A program made the translations under genes and the position numbers. From Gammaproteobacteria bacterium (GTDB lineage Bacteria; Pseudomonadota; Gammaproteobacteria; Pseudomonadales; Azotimanducaceae): a stretch of DNA of 64,000 bases. Positions 26,708 through 35,283 of this stretch are shown here, one piece after another. The DNA is taken from NCBI GenBank assembly GCA_002690865.1, contig NZGG01000005.1:1-64000 (forward strand), written 5' to 3'. The notes below the pieces were generated by a model. The model was given only the letters and a program-made list of their open reading frames with translations. It was not told the origin of the DNA and did no database searches. The stretch's first letter is position 1; each line of letters opens with the position of its first letter.

Positions 26708-28543
26708 TCAATTATCTGCATACACCGAATTCTCAATCCACCAACTATCTATCACACGAGCTTGTCCATCGTTTAGGTACTCATATGAGGCAATACTATC
26801 TCTAGGACGACCAAACTTTTCTCTATACATAAAACGCTCGATATCGGGCATATTTAATGGGATATGATAGAAACCCCACATCAATACGCGATCAAGTGCT
26901 CGAGTAGCTATTGCTGCTGACTTAATGCGAGTGGAACTCTCAGCATTAGCGATTAAAGCGTCTACAACAGGATTTTGAATGCCGCTTAAGTTACCGCCAA
27001 TTTCCTGCTTAGCACTCTCGGAACCAAAATATGCCCTCAACGAGCCAGTAGGAGGGCTAGAGAAGTCCAATCCTCTTAAGAAAAGATCGAACCTGCGTTG
27101 CCTCTTGTATTTAACTGCCAATGCCGAGTCCAATAATCGTATCCTCGCTTCAATACCCAGAATCTTAAGCGACTGCGTATAAGGTATTAACAGTCGCTTC
27201 GCATAAGTCTGATTTGTCGCTATTTCGATACGAAATAGCTTACCCTCCCCATTTTCTAGCTGCCCATTAACTAGAGTCCAACCAGCCTCAGCCAACAATC
27301 GTCGAGCTTTTTCTAGGGCACCTCTATTTATCCCTCTTCCAGTTGATTCAGGCAAATTAAATGGTTCTGAAAATACACGAGGATCAATTTGAGATCGATA
27401 GGGTAATAAAAGCTCAATTTCTTCCTCTGTAGGTAAACCAGTCGCGGCAAATTCAGAACCAGCAAAATAACTATAGGCTCGACGTTGCGAATTACGTTGT
27501 AGCACCCGATTTTGCCACTCAAAGTCAAAAGCCAAAGTGAGGGCTTCTCTTACTCTTACATCCTGAAAAAGCGTTCGTTCAAGATTAACCGCGAGCGTTA
27601 GCTTTTGCCCAATCCAGCGATCTACCTGTCTAGTGTCTCTAATGATTGGAGTTAATTCTTCGTGGGATGGTTGTGTCCCGGTGTGCCAGTAGCGAACATC
27701 ATTTTCAACATAAAGATCAAATAAACCCTTTCGAAAGCCCTGCCTTGCTACAGTAGCATCACTGAATATTTCATAGCGAATTTGATCAAAGTTATTGCGT
27801 CCCCGGTTGACGGGTAACTCAGTCGCCCAATAATCAGAGACGCGATTGTAAAGAACATAATTCCGGTCGTACTCAGCAACTTGGTAAGGCCCGTTTCCAA
27901 TGGGCACCTCAAGCGTAGGCTCGAAGGGATCCTCTTTATCAGCATAGTAATGAGCAGGGAGCACCTTGAAAGTCGTCAAAGCAAGGAGGTTCGAGTGCGT
28001 AAATTCCATTCGGTGGTGTATTATGAATTCTCGCGAGTTCACAATTTCTAGGGACTCTATCCATGAATCTAGGTAGGCTTTTCCATATACCGAAGATGCG
28101 GATGTCATCATTGCATCATACGAAAAACGAATATCCGCAGTCGTAATCGGCCTCCCATCATGCCAGCGAGCATGCTTGTGTAAGCGAACAAACAGGGACT
28201 TACGGTCTTCCGAGAGGGCAACTCCGTCAGCTAACAATCCGTACAATCCAGATTGTTCATCAGCAGATCGCACTAGCAATTTATCAATCGTTCTTTCAAG
28301 GCCAGCAGCATTTGTAACGCCCATACCCCACGCGCCAGAAAAATTACGATTAGGTATGGTAGTTGACAGCGTCAGCATCCCTCCTTTTGGAGCGTTTGAG
28401 TTCACATACTCAAAGTGCTCGAAGTCCGCAGGATATTTAAGATCATGCAATAAAGAAATACCATGTTGGTACTCTGGCCTATCAGCGAAACAGTATTGGG
28501 CCGCGGCCAGAAACGCCAACAAACGCAGAATAACTTTAAACAC
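26708..28543 (-). CDS. Extracellular solute-binding protein family 5, YejA-like (3)
   Basis: The preferred start is GTG at 28541-28543, with GGGGAG nine bases upstream. It places the signal peptide (V-F-K-V-I-L-R-L-L-A-F to C-F-A) directly at the N-terminus; an upstream ATG at 28618 would put 25 odd residues before it. The 611-residue protein has the YejA-like pattern: Y-Q-H-G-I-S-L-L, N-A-P-K-G-G-M, H-K-H-A-R-W-H-D-G-R-P-I, G-N-G-P-Y-Q-V, F-D-F-E-W-Q-N-R. No permease or ATPase is adjacent. It is the third orphan copy in the window. Confidence 0.9.
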   Translation of the reverse strand: MFKVILRLLAFLAAAQYCFADRPEYQHGISLLHDLKYPADFEHFEYVNSNAPKGGMLTLSTTIPNRNFSGAWGMGVTNAAGLERTIDKLLVRSADEQSGLYGLLADGVALSEDRKSLFVRLHKHARWHDGRPITTADIRFSYDAMMTSASSVYGKAYLDSWIESLEIVNSREFIIHHRMEFTHSNLLALTTFKVLPAHYYADKEDPFEPTLEVPIGNGPYQVAEYDRNYVLYNRVSDYWATELPVNRGRNNFDQIRYEIFSDATVARQGFRKGLFDLYVENDVRYWHTGTQPSHEELTPIIRDTRQVDRWIGQKLTLAVNLERTLFQDVRVREALTLAFDFEWQNRVLQRNSQRRAYSYFAGSEFAATGLPTEEEIELLLPYRSQIDPRVFSEPFNLPESTGRGINRGALEKARRLLAEAGWTLVNGQLENGEGKLFRIEIATNQTYAKRLLIPYTQSLKILGIEARIRLLDSALAVKYKRQRRFDLFLRGLDFSSPPTGSLRAYFGSESAKQEIGGNLSGIQNPVVDALIANAESSTRIKSAAIATRALDRVLMWGFYHIPLNMPDIERFMYREKFGRPRDSIASYEYLNDGQARVIDSWWIENSVYADN

Positions 28544-28691
28544 TTTTAGTAGCTCCCCTCGAAGTTCTCCTTCAAATACAATATTAACTATGTCTTGGGA
28601 AAAAGGTAATCGGTTCATTTAAATTAAATAGCTTGCAGAGGGTTTAGTAAGCGTTCAGACTCGCGAACAAAAAATGAACTCCATCTAAAAA

Positions 28692-29060
28692 ATGCGGCCC
28701 ACACAACGCGCTTCCATAGCATTCTTATATATTAGCCTCTTTTCCATTCAGGTAATCATTCCGCCAGGATTCATGCCGAGCTCTATTGTCCATGGCGAAT
28801 TTATAAAACTTTGCCACGCCAGTTTCCCCAAAAATGATGTCGAGTTATTGCACAGTTCTCACCATCATCATGAAGAAGAAGAGGTCAGCTACGACTGCGT
28901 ATTCACATCGCATCTTCCAGACCCAATCTTTTTCGCCCAAGAAATTCATGTCAATGCAAGCGGAACACACGATACTGGTTTATTAATTAATCCGTTATAC
29001 ATTAAGTCATTTCCTTTAGCAGGAAGCCCTCGCGCACCACCTTATTTACGAAACTGTTAA
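28692..29060 (+). CDS. DUF2946-like His-rich exported small protein
   Basis: This 122-residue protein has an N-terminal hydrophobic helix (I-A-F-L-Y-I-S-L-F-S-I-Q-V), then P-P-G-F-M-P-S, a central histidine/glutamate cluster (H-S-S-H-H-H-H-E-E-E-E near 55-65) followed by a single cysteine, and ends S-P-R-A-P-P-Y. This layout fits DUF2946-type small proteins, often found beside copper or other metal genes. The His/Glu cluster suggests metal binding in the periplasm. It is 29 bases upstream of an outer-membrane protein gene on the same strand. The function is inferred only. Confidence 0.7.
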   Translation: MRPTQRASIAFLYISLFSIQVIIPPGFMPSSIVHGEFIKLCHASFPKNDVELLHSSHHHHEEEEVSYDCVFTSHLPDPIFFAQEIHVNASGTHDTGLLINPLYIKSFPLAGSPRAPPYLRNC

Positions 29061-29089
29061 CGACACTTCAACGTAAAAAAGGAAAAATT

Positions 29090-30133
29090 ATGAAGACTTT
29101 ACTAGCCGCTTTTTTAGTGGTCAGCATATCCGTGGTGAACGCTGATATCGATCCTGATGCACATGCACCAATTGGAGTTATGGGCGACCATTACCACAAA
29201 GCTGGTGAGATGATGTTCTCGTATAGATTTATGTACATGTCCATGCAAGAAAACCTAGATGGCAAAGAGTCAATCAGTCCGGAAAAGTTGGTAACTAGTA
29301 TTCCCAATAAGTTCTCTAGCCTACCCATGATGCCACCCACATTGCGTGTTGCTCCAACCAAAATGAGTATGCAGATGCATATGTTAGGTATTATGTATGC
29401 ACCCAATAATCGCATCACCCTTATGGGTATGGTTAACCAAATAGCGAACAGAATGGATCACGTAACATTTGCTGGTTCAATGGGTACAACAAGACTAGCG
29501 AACTTTGAGACCAAAGCAAGCGGGCTTGGAGATCTCAACATCCTGGGACTTTTCAAAGTTCGAGAAAGCATAAAAAGCCGATGGCACGTAACCACGGGGC
29601 TTTCACTACCAACGGGATCAATAGAGAAAGAAGGCATTATCCTTACTCCAATGAATAAAACACCGATGGTACGCTTACCTTATCCTATGCAGCTAGGTTC
29701 AGGAACATTTGACCTAATCCTAGGATTAACACACGCAAGAAAACTAGGGGATTGGGGTTGGGGTGGCCAGTGGAAAAGTATTGTTCGGTTGAAGGATAAC
29801 AATGAAGGGTATTCGCTTGGGAATCAACATCAGTTAACCGGTTGGCTAAGTTATCACCTCAATGAACGAATAAGTGCTTCAACACGACTTAGCTTTATGC
29901 ATGAGAATACTATAGAAGGAAGAGATGCATCTGTCACTGCACCAGTCCAAACTGCCGATCCCGATCGCTATGGGGGTCAACGCCTCGATATTGGGTTTGG
30001 AATAAATGCGGTCCTTCCTAAGGAGAGACTTCGGATCGGGATAGAGTTACAAGCACCCTCCTTCCAGAATTTGAATGGCCCACAGCTCTCGACAGATTGG
30101 AATATAACACTAGGGGTACAATTTATCCCTTAG
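29090..30133 (+). CDS. Outer-membrane beta-barrel transporter-like protein (PF13557-like)
   Basis: The 347-residue protein has a signal peptide (M-K-T-L-L-A-A-F to V-N-A) and then A-P-I-G-V-M-G-D-H-Y-H-K-A-G-E-M-M, methionine-rich Y-M-S-M-Q and K-M-S-M-Q-M-H-M-L-G stretches, and alternating beta-strand segments to the C-terminal G-V-Q-F-I-P. This resembles the 'phenol MetA degradation/transporter' barrel family found near metal genes. Methionines and histidines at the start of the mature protein suit copper(I) binding. AAGGAAAAA precedes the ATG. It forms a likely operon with the DUF2946-like gene. Confidence 0.75.
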   Translation: MKTLLAAFLVVSISVVNADIDPDAHAPIGVMGDHYHKAGEMMFSYRFMYMSMQENLDGKESISPEKLVTSIPNKFSSLPMMPPTLRVAPTKMSMQMHMLGIMYAPNNRITLMGMVNQIANRMDHVTFAGSMGTTRLANFETKASGLGDLNILGLFKVRESIKSRWHVTTGLSLPTGSIEKEGIILTPMNKTPMVRLPYPMQLGSGTFDLILGLTHARKLGDWGWGGQWKSIVRLKDNNEGYSLGNQHQLTGWLSYHLNERISASTRLSFMHENTIEGRDASVTAPVQTADPDRYGGQRLDIGFGINAVLPKERLRIGIELQAPSFQNLNGPQLSTDWNITLGVQFIP

Positions 30134-30160
30134 GCCAGTGGACTCAATTGGGGTATTTCT

Positions 30161-30556
30161 TCAGCTAGCATGCAAAAAACTGGAACGAAACTGAATACCC
30201 CAATGACCATTAATTAAAGTTGCAATCCAAAAAGTTTCAAAGCTGTAGTAAACAGAGCCATCCTTGTGACATCGATCATTAATAAGAGCGAGGTGGGCCT
30301 TATCTATCCCCGCATGAATTACTTCAAGGCGTGCAATTTTAGTGTGATGCCACCCCTCTTCATCGAGAAGGGGTTCTATCTTTCGAGATAGTTCTGTGAA
30401 TTCCTGAGCGCTGTCTATCCTAGAAAAGTGCCCCTTCGCTAATCGTATATGTGGATAATTTAGGGATTGAGAGTGAAGCTCGTGGTCTCGAGAATTAAAT
30501 GTTTTTATAAATTCATGTGCTGCAGTAATCCCAGCGTTTGCTGCTTTTTTGTTCAT
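30161..30556 (-). CDS. NTF2-like/SnoaL-fold hypothetical protein
   Basis: This 131-residue protein has the length and pattern of NTF2-like proteins: an N-terminal helix with E-F-I-K-T-F-N-S-R-D, I-R-L-A near 37, a middle A-R-L-E-V-I-H-A-G and a C-terminal strand set (Y-Y-S-F-E-T-F-W-I-A, G-H-W-G-I-Q-F-R-S-S). Such folds bind small hydrophobic ligands or act as isomerases. It is convergent with the outer-membrane protein gene 28 bases away. No specific role can be assigned. Confidence 0.75.
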   Translation of the reverse strand: MNKKAANAGITAAHEFIKTFNSRDHELHSQSLNYPHIRLAKGHFSRIDSAQEFTELSRKIEPLLDEEGWHHTKIARLEVIHAGIDKAHLALINDRCHKDGSVYYSFETFWIATLINGHWGIQFRSSFLHAS

Positions 30557-30723
30557 TTCAATCCCCTGAAAATAGACCAGTAATCTGAACTAACTAAAAT
30601 TCAAATACGCTCTGGGATATTGACCAAGGATAATAGTTTTTACAAACCATTATTCAAGACATGACAAATAGCCATCTTGTGACACCGGTGATACCATCAT
30701 AAGAGCTAGTGAGGGAGATTATC

Positions 30724-32328
30724 TTGGCAGACGATATAGTAGACGTCCTTATAATTGGCGCAGGAGCTTCGAGTGCTGCGGCGGCTTGGAGCTTATCGGA
30801 TACCAGGATGCGAATACTCTGTCTCGAACAGGGTGACTGGATGAATCCAGCAGACTATCCAAGTACAAAAAAAAATTGGCAAGTTCTGCGTGATAATGAA
30901 TATAACCAAAGTCCCAATATTCGATGTCGAGATACTGACTACCCCATTAACGAGGACGAATCAGATATTTCCGTTGCCAATTTTAATGGTGTCGGAGGAG
31001 GGACTATACTTTACTCAGGGCATTTCCCTCGTCTAAAACCATCAGATTTCAAGACCAAAAGCCTGGACGGAGTTGGGGCTGACTGGCCAATCGACTATCG
31101 CACACTAGAGTCCTATTTCGCACAGAATGATCGCAATATGGGAGTTTCTGGTCTTCCAGGGGATCCCGCTGGCCCCTATCACGAGTCGCCTCTGCCTCCA
31201 GTACCTATTGGTAAGATGGGGGAAGTAATGGGTAAAGGACTAAATAAGCTTGGATGGCATTGGTGGCCGTCTGACGCAGCCATCATTACAGAAAATTACG
31301 AAGGACGAGAGAAATGTATTAACCTAGGGCCATGTAACTTCGGGTGTGCACAAGGAGCTAAAAGTAGCGTAGACATATCCTATTGGCCGATCAACCAACG
31401 ACTTGGTGTTGAACTTAAAACCCGATGCAGAGTTCGCGAAATCACAGTCAACAAAAATGGTATGGCTACCGGAGCCATCTACTTTGACGAAAATGGTGTA
31501 GAGAAATTCCAACGTGCAGAGGTAGTTATCATGGCCTGTAATGGCGTGGGAACCCCTCGTCTACTCCTTAACTCAAAATCTACACAGTTTCCTAACGGGC
31601 TTGCAAATCATTCTGGTCTCGTTGGAAAGAATTTAATGTTTCATCCTTGGGGTTTTGTTGAAGGTTTTTTTAATGAACCCTTAGAATCGGATCTCGGACC
31701 GATGGGCTCTTGCATGTTATCGCAGGAATTTTACGAAACTGATCCTAAACTTGATTTTGTTCGTGGCTACACCCTGCAGATTACGCGTGGGAAATCACCT
31801 GTCACGATCGCCTTACAGCATACATTGAAAGGCGATATTCCATGGGGTCTAGAGCATCACAAAAACTTCGAAAGATATATGGGCCGATCAGTCAATATAA
31901 ATGTTGTTTGTGAAGACCTACCTGAAGAATCCAATATGGTAAGTCTTGATCCAGAGCTAACCGATAGTCATGGTATTCCGGCGCCAAAAATCAATTACCA
32001 TGTTAGCGAAAATAGTAATCGTATGATGCAACACGGCGTCAAAAGCGCTATTCAAGCTCTAGAGGCGTCAGGAGCATTCCAAGTCAATCCGTATGGTCGA
32101 ACAAGAGATACCGGTTGGCATCTTTTGGGGACTGCTCGAATGGGCAATAATCCTGATAACTCCGTCGTCAATAAATGGGGCAGATCTCATGATGTGAAAA
32201 ATTTGTTTATTATTGACGGCAGTATCTTTGTGACTAGCGGCGCCGTTAATCCAACCACAACCATTCAAGCATTAGCGCTATACGTAGCCGATCAAATGAA
32301 GAAAAACCTTGCCAACCTTTTCGACTAG
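30724..32328 (+). CDS. GMC-family FAD oxidoreductase (gluconate-2-dehydrogenase-like large subunit)
   Basis: The 534-residue flavoprotein begins at TTG 30724, chosen because GAGGGAG lies six bases upstream; a GTG 15 bases earlier overlaps that site. It shows the FAD motif V-L-I-I-G-A-G-A-S-S, G-V-G-G-G-T-I-L-Y-S-G near 95, a cysteine-containing C-I-N-L-G-P-C-N-F-G-C-A, and the C-terminal I-D-G-S-I-F-V-T-S-G-A-V-N-P-T-T-T. Such proteins oxidise sugars, aldonic acids or alcohols. The subunit-3-like gene follows after nine bases; a cytochrome c subunit is missing nearby. Confidence 0.92.
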   Translation: MADDIVDVLIIGAGASSAAAAWSLSDTRMRILCLEQGDWMNPADYPSTKKNWQVLRDNEYNQSPNIRCRDTDYPINEDESDISVANFNGVGGGTILYSGHFPRLKPSDFKTKSLDGVGADWPIDYRTLESYFAQNDRNMGVSGLPGDPAGPYHESPLPPVPIGKMGEVMGKGLNKLGWHWWPSDAAIITENYEGREKCINLGPCNFGCAQGAKSSVDISYWPINQRLGVELKTRCRVREITVNKNGMATGAIYFDENGVEKFQRAEVVIMACNGVGTPRLLLNSKSTQFPNGLANHSGLVGKNLMFHPWGFVEGFFNEPLESDLGPMGSCMLSQEFYETDPKLDFVRGYTLQITRGKSPVTIALQHTLKGDIPWGLEHHKNFERYMGRSVNINVVCEDLPEESNMVSLDPELTDSHGIPAPKINYHVSENSNRMMQHGVKSAIQALEASGAFQVNPYGRTRDTGWHLLGTARMGNNPDNSVVNKWGRSHDVKNLFIIDGSIFVTSGAVNPTTTIQALALYVADQMKKNLANLFD

Positions 32329-32337
32329 GATTCCCGA

Positions 32338-32811
32338 ATGTCAAATATCATTGCATCAAATATTTTTCTTTCGGAGAACGAGAATCGTACGCTAATGGCG
32401 CTACTCGAACTCATTATTCCTGCCGATATTGACCGAGGTATGCCTAGTGCTGCAGATTTGGATTTTGTTAGGTATTTAGAAGAATTTGCATCAAAAGAGA
32501 TACCAGCAATTAAAAATGAACTTGAAATCTTAAATAACACGGCTGAAGAAGAAACTGGTAATCCGTTTTTTAAATTAGGAAACGAAGAGCAGCGCGAATT
32601 TTGTAATCAACAGCGTGAAACCAACCGTCGTTTTGTACGTACGATTCTCGTGCAAACTTTGAACTGTTACTATCAAGATGACAAAGTTTTAACTGCTCTG
32701 GGTCGGAAATCTGGCGCTCCGTTCCCAGAGGGAAATGAAGTACTTCAGGGTGATCTGACACTGCTGGATCCAGTTCGTAAGCGGGGTAATATATATAGAA
32801 AGTGGGAATAG
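32338..32811 (+). CDS. Gluconate 2-dehydrogenase subunit 3-like protein
   Basis: This 157-residue protein matches the subunit 3 family in size and pattern: an early L-M-A-L-L-E-L-I-I-P-A-D-I near 18-30, P-S-A-A-D-L-D-F-V, and a helical C-terminal half with V-L-T-A-L-G-R and R-K-R-G-N-I-Y. Subunit 3 partners the GMC flavoprotein encoded nine bases upstream and is often the exported chaperone-like subunit; here no Tat or Sec signal is evident. With the enolase-family gene downstream it forms a three-gene set. Confidence 0.85.
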   Translation: MSNIIASNIFLSENENRTLMALLELIIPADIDRGMPSAADLDFVRYLEEFASKEIPAIKNELEILNNTAEEETGNPFFKLGNEEQREFCNQQRETNRRFVRTILVQTLNCYYQDDKVLTALGRKSGAPFPEGNEVLQGDLTLLDPVRKRGNIYRKWE

Positions 32812-32865
32812 ACTAAACAATAAAAGCCTTGTCTCTAGTTTGCGAAAACAACCAAGGAGAAATAA

Positions 32866-33969
32866 ATGCAAATAACGAACGTAAAAGTAGACATGTTCGA
32901 TTGGACAACAGACCCTTGGAAAACCGGTGTAGGAACACAATTTGGGTCTACTAGACAGTTAGGAGTTGTCACAGTTGAAACCGATGAGGGGATAAATGGT
33001 AACGCCTTTCTCGGTTCATCTCGCCTAGGTGCAGACCATATGGCACCAGGACTTATCCAATTTATAAAACCGAAAATTATGGGTCGAGACCCACAGGATA
33101 TAGGTAAGATTTGGTGGGAGATGTGGAAGGAGAATCGCTCTGTCTACACTAACGTTATTGGTGCAATTGATATTTGTCTTTGGGATATAAACGGTAAGAT
33201 AGCAGAACAGCCTATTCATAGGCTCCTAGGCACTTGTAAACACCAAGTAACTGCATACTCAAGCACTGCTTACCATGAAACAGTCGAAGCTTATGCGGAG
33301 GAAGCTCTTCTTTTTAAAGAACTCGGCTGGGCCGCCCACAAATTACACCCGCATGGAGACCCTGATACAGATATCGAAATTTGCGAGGCCGTGCGCGACG
33401 CAGTTGGTGACGATATGCTCCTAATGCTTGACTCCATGTGGGCCTACCGCTACTCAGATGCGCTGCGAGTAGGCCGCGCTATAGAAGATATGGACTATTA
33501 CTGGTATGAAGATCCCTTGGTTGAAGAAGATCTATACAATTATGTGAAGCTACAAAATAAACTTGATGTTCCGATTATGTCGACAGAATACGTACCAGGG
33601 CGCTTTTATGGAAATGCCCCTTGGATAATGGAAAGAGCTACCGATATTTTACGAGGAGATGTGGCTATCACAGGGGGTATTACACCCTTAATACGAACTT
33701 GTCATCTTGCAGAGGGGTTCAATATGATGTGTGAGATACATCATGGGGGTAATAGTTTGAATAATGTTGCCAATCTACATGTCACTATGGCTGTACCTAA
33801 CTGTGAGTTCTATGAGGTATTTCCCTGTACTGGGGCCAATAAATTTGGTTTGGTGGAAGACATTGAGGTGGATGACCAAGGGTTGGTTTATGCCCCTACC
33901 GAGCCGGGCTTGGGATATGAAATTGACTGGGACTTATTAGGTCAAGGTTATACAGGCACCGCTGAGTGA
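32866..33969 (+). CDS. Mandelate racemase/muconate lactonizing (enolase superfamily) sugar-acid dehydratase-like
   Basis: The 367-residue protein has the capping domain followed by the barrel. Likely Mg ligands are the aspartate in L-M-L-D-S-M near 189, E in Y-W-Y-E-D-P-L near 215 and E in M-S-T-E-Y-V-P-G near 240; K-L-H-P-H-G near 160 and the histidine in E-I-H-H-G-G-N near 292 supply acid/base residues. K-x-H rather than K-x-K resembles some acid-sugar dehydratases. AAGGAGA supports the start. Cotranscription with the GMC pair suggests oxidation of a sugar to an aldonate followed by dehydration. Confidence 0.88.
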   Translation: MQITNVKVDMFDWTTDPWKTGVGTQFGSTRQLGVVTVETDEGINGNAFLGSSRLGADHMAPGLIQFIKPKIMGRDPQDIGKIWWEMWKENRSVYTNVIGAIDICLWDINGKIAEQPIHRLLGTCKHQVTAYSSTAYHETVEAYAEEALLFKELGWAAHKLHPHGDPDTDIEICEAVRDAVGDDMLLMLDSMWAYRYSDALRVGRAIEDMDYYWYEDPLVEEDLYNYVKLQNKLDVPIMSTEYVPGRFYGNAPWIMERATDILRGDVAITGGITPLIRTCHLAEGFNMMCEIHHGGNSLNNVANLHVTMAVPNCEFYEVFPCTGANKFGLVEDIEVDDQGLVYAPTEPGLGYEIDWDLLGQGYTGTAE

Positions 33970-34049
33970 ATGCGTGCACGCAGGACGTTCAAAAGTGATA
34001 TTGAGACTTTATTTCAGTGACTAAAACGAGAGGCGTTCGATCTTTGCCA

Positions 34050-34745
34050 TTACCATTGAACTGAATTTCCCTGCCAATCGAAAAAGCCTCCACTATCGAG
34101 TGGGGTCAAACTAGTCAGTACCCTTTCAATTCTTTGTGCGGTGATCTTTGCCGACGCCCTTTGATGCGAGCTTCTTCGCAGGAAGGGATCTGACAGATTT
34201 GACTGTGTAGTACCTGGGTGGAGGGCTACTAGCGCCAAATTCTTGTGTGTCCTTCCTAATTCTATCGCCAAAGTTTTGACGATCATATTCAAGGCTGCTT
34301 TCGAGCATCGATAGCTGTACCAACCTCCGGATCTGTTATCACCTATACTGCCGATTCTCGCGCTAAGCACGCCACAATGGGCCTCGCGTACTTGCTCAAT
34401 GTGAGTCCGAAAATGTTTTAAAACCATGGAAGGTATTATAGCGTTTCTTTCAAACGCTAAGGCCAGGGACCGGGGTTCCAAGTCGACGACCCGCTTCTCT
34501 GGCATCAAACCATCGCCATGAAGAAATCCATTACAAATAATTATGAGGCTGAACCTGCAATCCACAGACTCCGAAATATTTTCCAGACTGGACTCACTAT
34601 AGTCAGACTCGAACCAGTCCGCTCGACACTTAGCTTGGCTTGATATGGAGACTACCCGTCGTTCCCTCGAAAGGTGTTGATAGAGAGCGCCGCCTATACC
34701 GCCCGATGCTCCTACGATGAGGGCTGGTCCCGCTGGGTCTCTCAC
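34050..34745 (-). CDS. Short-chain dehydrogenase (CsgA-like)
   Basis: This 231-residue SDR has A-L-I-V-G-A-S-G-G-I-G near 8-18, an atypical N-x-x-G region (I-I-C-N-G-F near 69), S-A-R-I-G-S-I near 127, and Y-S-Y-R-C-S-K near 142-149 as the Tyr/Lys active site. It resembles the C-factor/CsgA-like SDRs that often accompany photolyase or light-response genes in gammaproteobacteria. It is the last gene of the minus-strand island led by the MerR regulator. GTG was taken as start; no strong ribosome binding site is visible. GC is about 52-55% in sampled stretches, above its neighbours. Confidence 0.87.
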   Translation of the reverse strand: MRDPAGPALIVGASGGIGGALYQHLSRERRVVSISSQAKCRADWFESDYSESSLENISESVDCRFSLIIICNGFLHGDGLMPEKRVVDLEPRSLALAFERNAIIPSMVLKHFRTHIEQVREAHCGVLSARIGSIGDNRSGGWYSYRCSKAALNMIVKTLAIELGRTHKNLALVALHPGTTQSNLSDPFLRRSSHQRASAKITAQRIERVLTSLTPLDSGGFFDWQGNSVQW

Positions 34746-34800
34746 GCCGACGACCTACCGACTATAACGATGTTTTCCGTCACCCACTAGTCTCCGTGAC

Positions 34801-35076
34801 TCAGTAAAGCAGTGGGAAGCAGCCTCTCGCGCGCGACGACACCAATGCTTCTCTTCGTTCACGGGGGGGGTAACTCTGCCTTACATCAAACTGTGTAACG
34901 CGACAAAGCTTATGTTCTGCTAGTTCCACGTATCGCTCCGAGGCTAATCCAAGGCCGTCTTGAATTGAACTACGCTCCAACCACTGAGATAACCCGGGGT
35001 GGGCTAGGGGAGAAGACCTCACCGCCGGGTTATTTTGCAGGAGTTTAAGATTCTTAGTTAATCTGAAGAAACCCAT
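34801..35076 (-). CDS. Unrecognised 91-residue basic protein in the MerR island
   Basis: The frame starts at ATG 35076 (AGGAAAAG nine bases upstream; an adjacent GTG at 35079 is the alternative). The product begins M-G-F-F-R-L-T-K-N-L-K-L-L-Q, has H-P-G-L-S-Q-W-L-E-R near 29 and a basic C-terminus with P-P-R-E-R-R-E near 69. No family is recognised and no membrane segment is seen. It follows the 29-residue membrane peptide by 11 bases and precedes the SDR by 55 bases, so it is likely part of one operon. High GC (about 57% in one sampled stretch) matches the island. Confidence 0.6.
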   Translation of the reverse strand: MGFFRLTKNLKLLQNNPAVRSSPLAHPGLSQWLERSSIQDGLGLASERYVELAEHKLCRVTQFDVRQSYPPRERREALVSSRARGCFPLLY

Positions 35077-35087
35077 CACACTTTTCC

Positions 35088-35177
35088 TTAAAGAGCTAGG
35101 GAGATTAGAGGGAGGTAACCTAGGCCGACGGCCAGAAGGACACCGAATAAGATAGGGTTGTTAAGAATACTGTTCAT
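35088..35177 (-). CDS. 29-residue single-helix membrane peptide
   Basis: A minus-strand frame from ATG 35177 to TAA 35088 encodes M-N-S-I-L-N-N-P-I-L-F-G-V-L-L-A-V-G-L-G and ends Y-L-P-L-I-S-L-A-L: one strongly hydrophobic helix with a short polar N-terminus. GAGGAAAG lies three bases upstream, and the next gene follows 11 bases after its stop. The peptide is the first gene after the palindromic promoter region. Small membrane peptides of this kind are easily missed by annotation. No homolog is recognised. Confidence 0.6.
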   Translation of the reverse strand: MNSILNNPILFGVLLAVGLGYLPLISLAL

Positions 35178-35229
35178 TAGCTTTCCTCAATTAATTAGTT
35201 TTAATACATTACGTTCTCAATTGCGTTGT

Positions 35230-35283
35230 AGTCTAATGATTGTCTAAATAATGTCAACTTTATTTTGACATTATTTAGACAAT
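35230..35283 (-). promoter_or_regulatory. Palindromic operator overlapping a promoter for the island genes
   Basis: ATTGTCTAAATAATGTCAA at 35239-35257 and its exact reverse complement at 35265-35283 form a 19-bp-arm perfect inverted repeat with a seven-base spacer. On the minus strand the second arm supplies TTGACA (35257-35252), followed after 16 bases by TAGACT (35235-35230), a reasonable sigma-70 promoter pointing at the small peptide. A further ATTAGACT half-site overlaps the -10. The TTAGACA core recurs upstream of the MerR gene. The palindrome overlaps the last codons of the MerR gene. Lack of a U-run argues against a terminator. Confidence 0.65.

Noticed and set aside
33971-33982. Perfect 12-bp palindrome TGCGTGCACGCA after the enolase-superfamily gene
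   Set aside because: Too short and loop-less for a terminator, single copy, and no regulated gene beside it.
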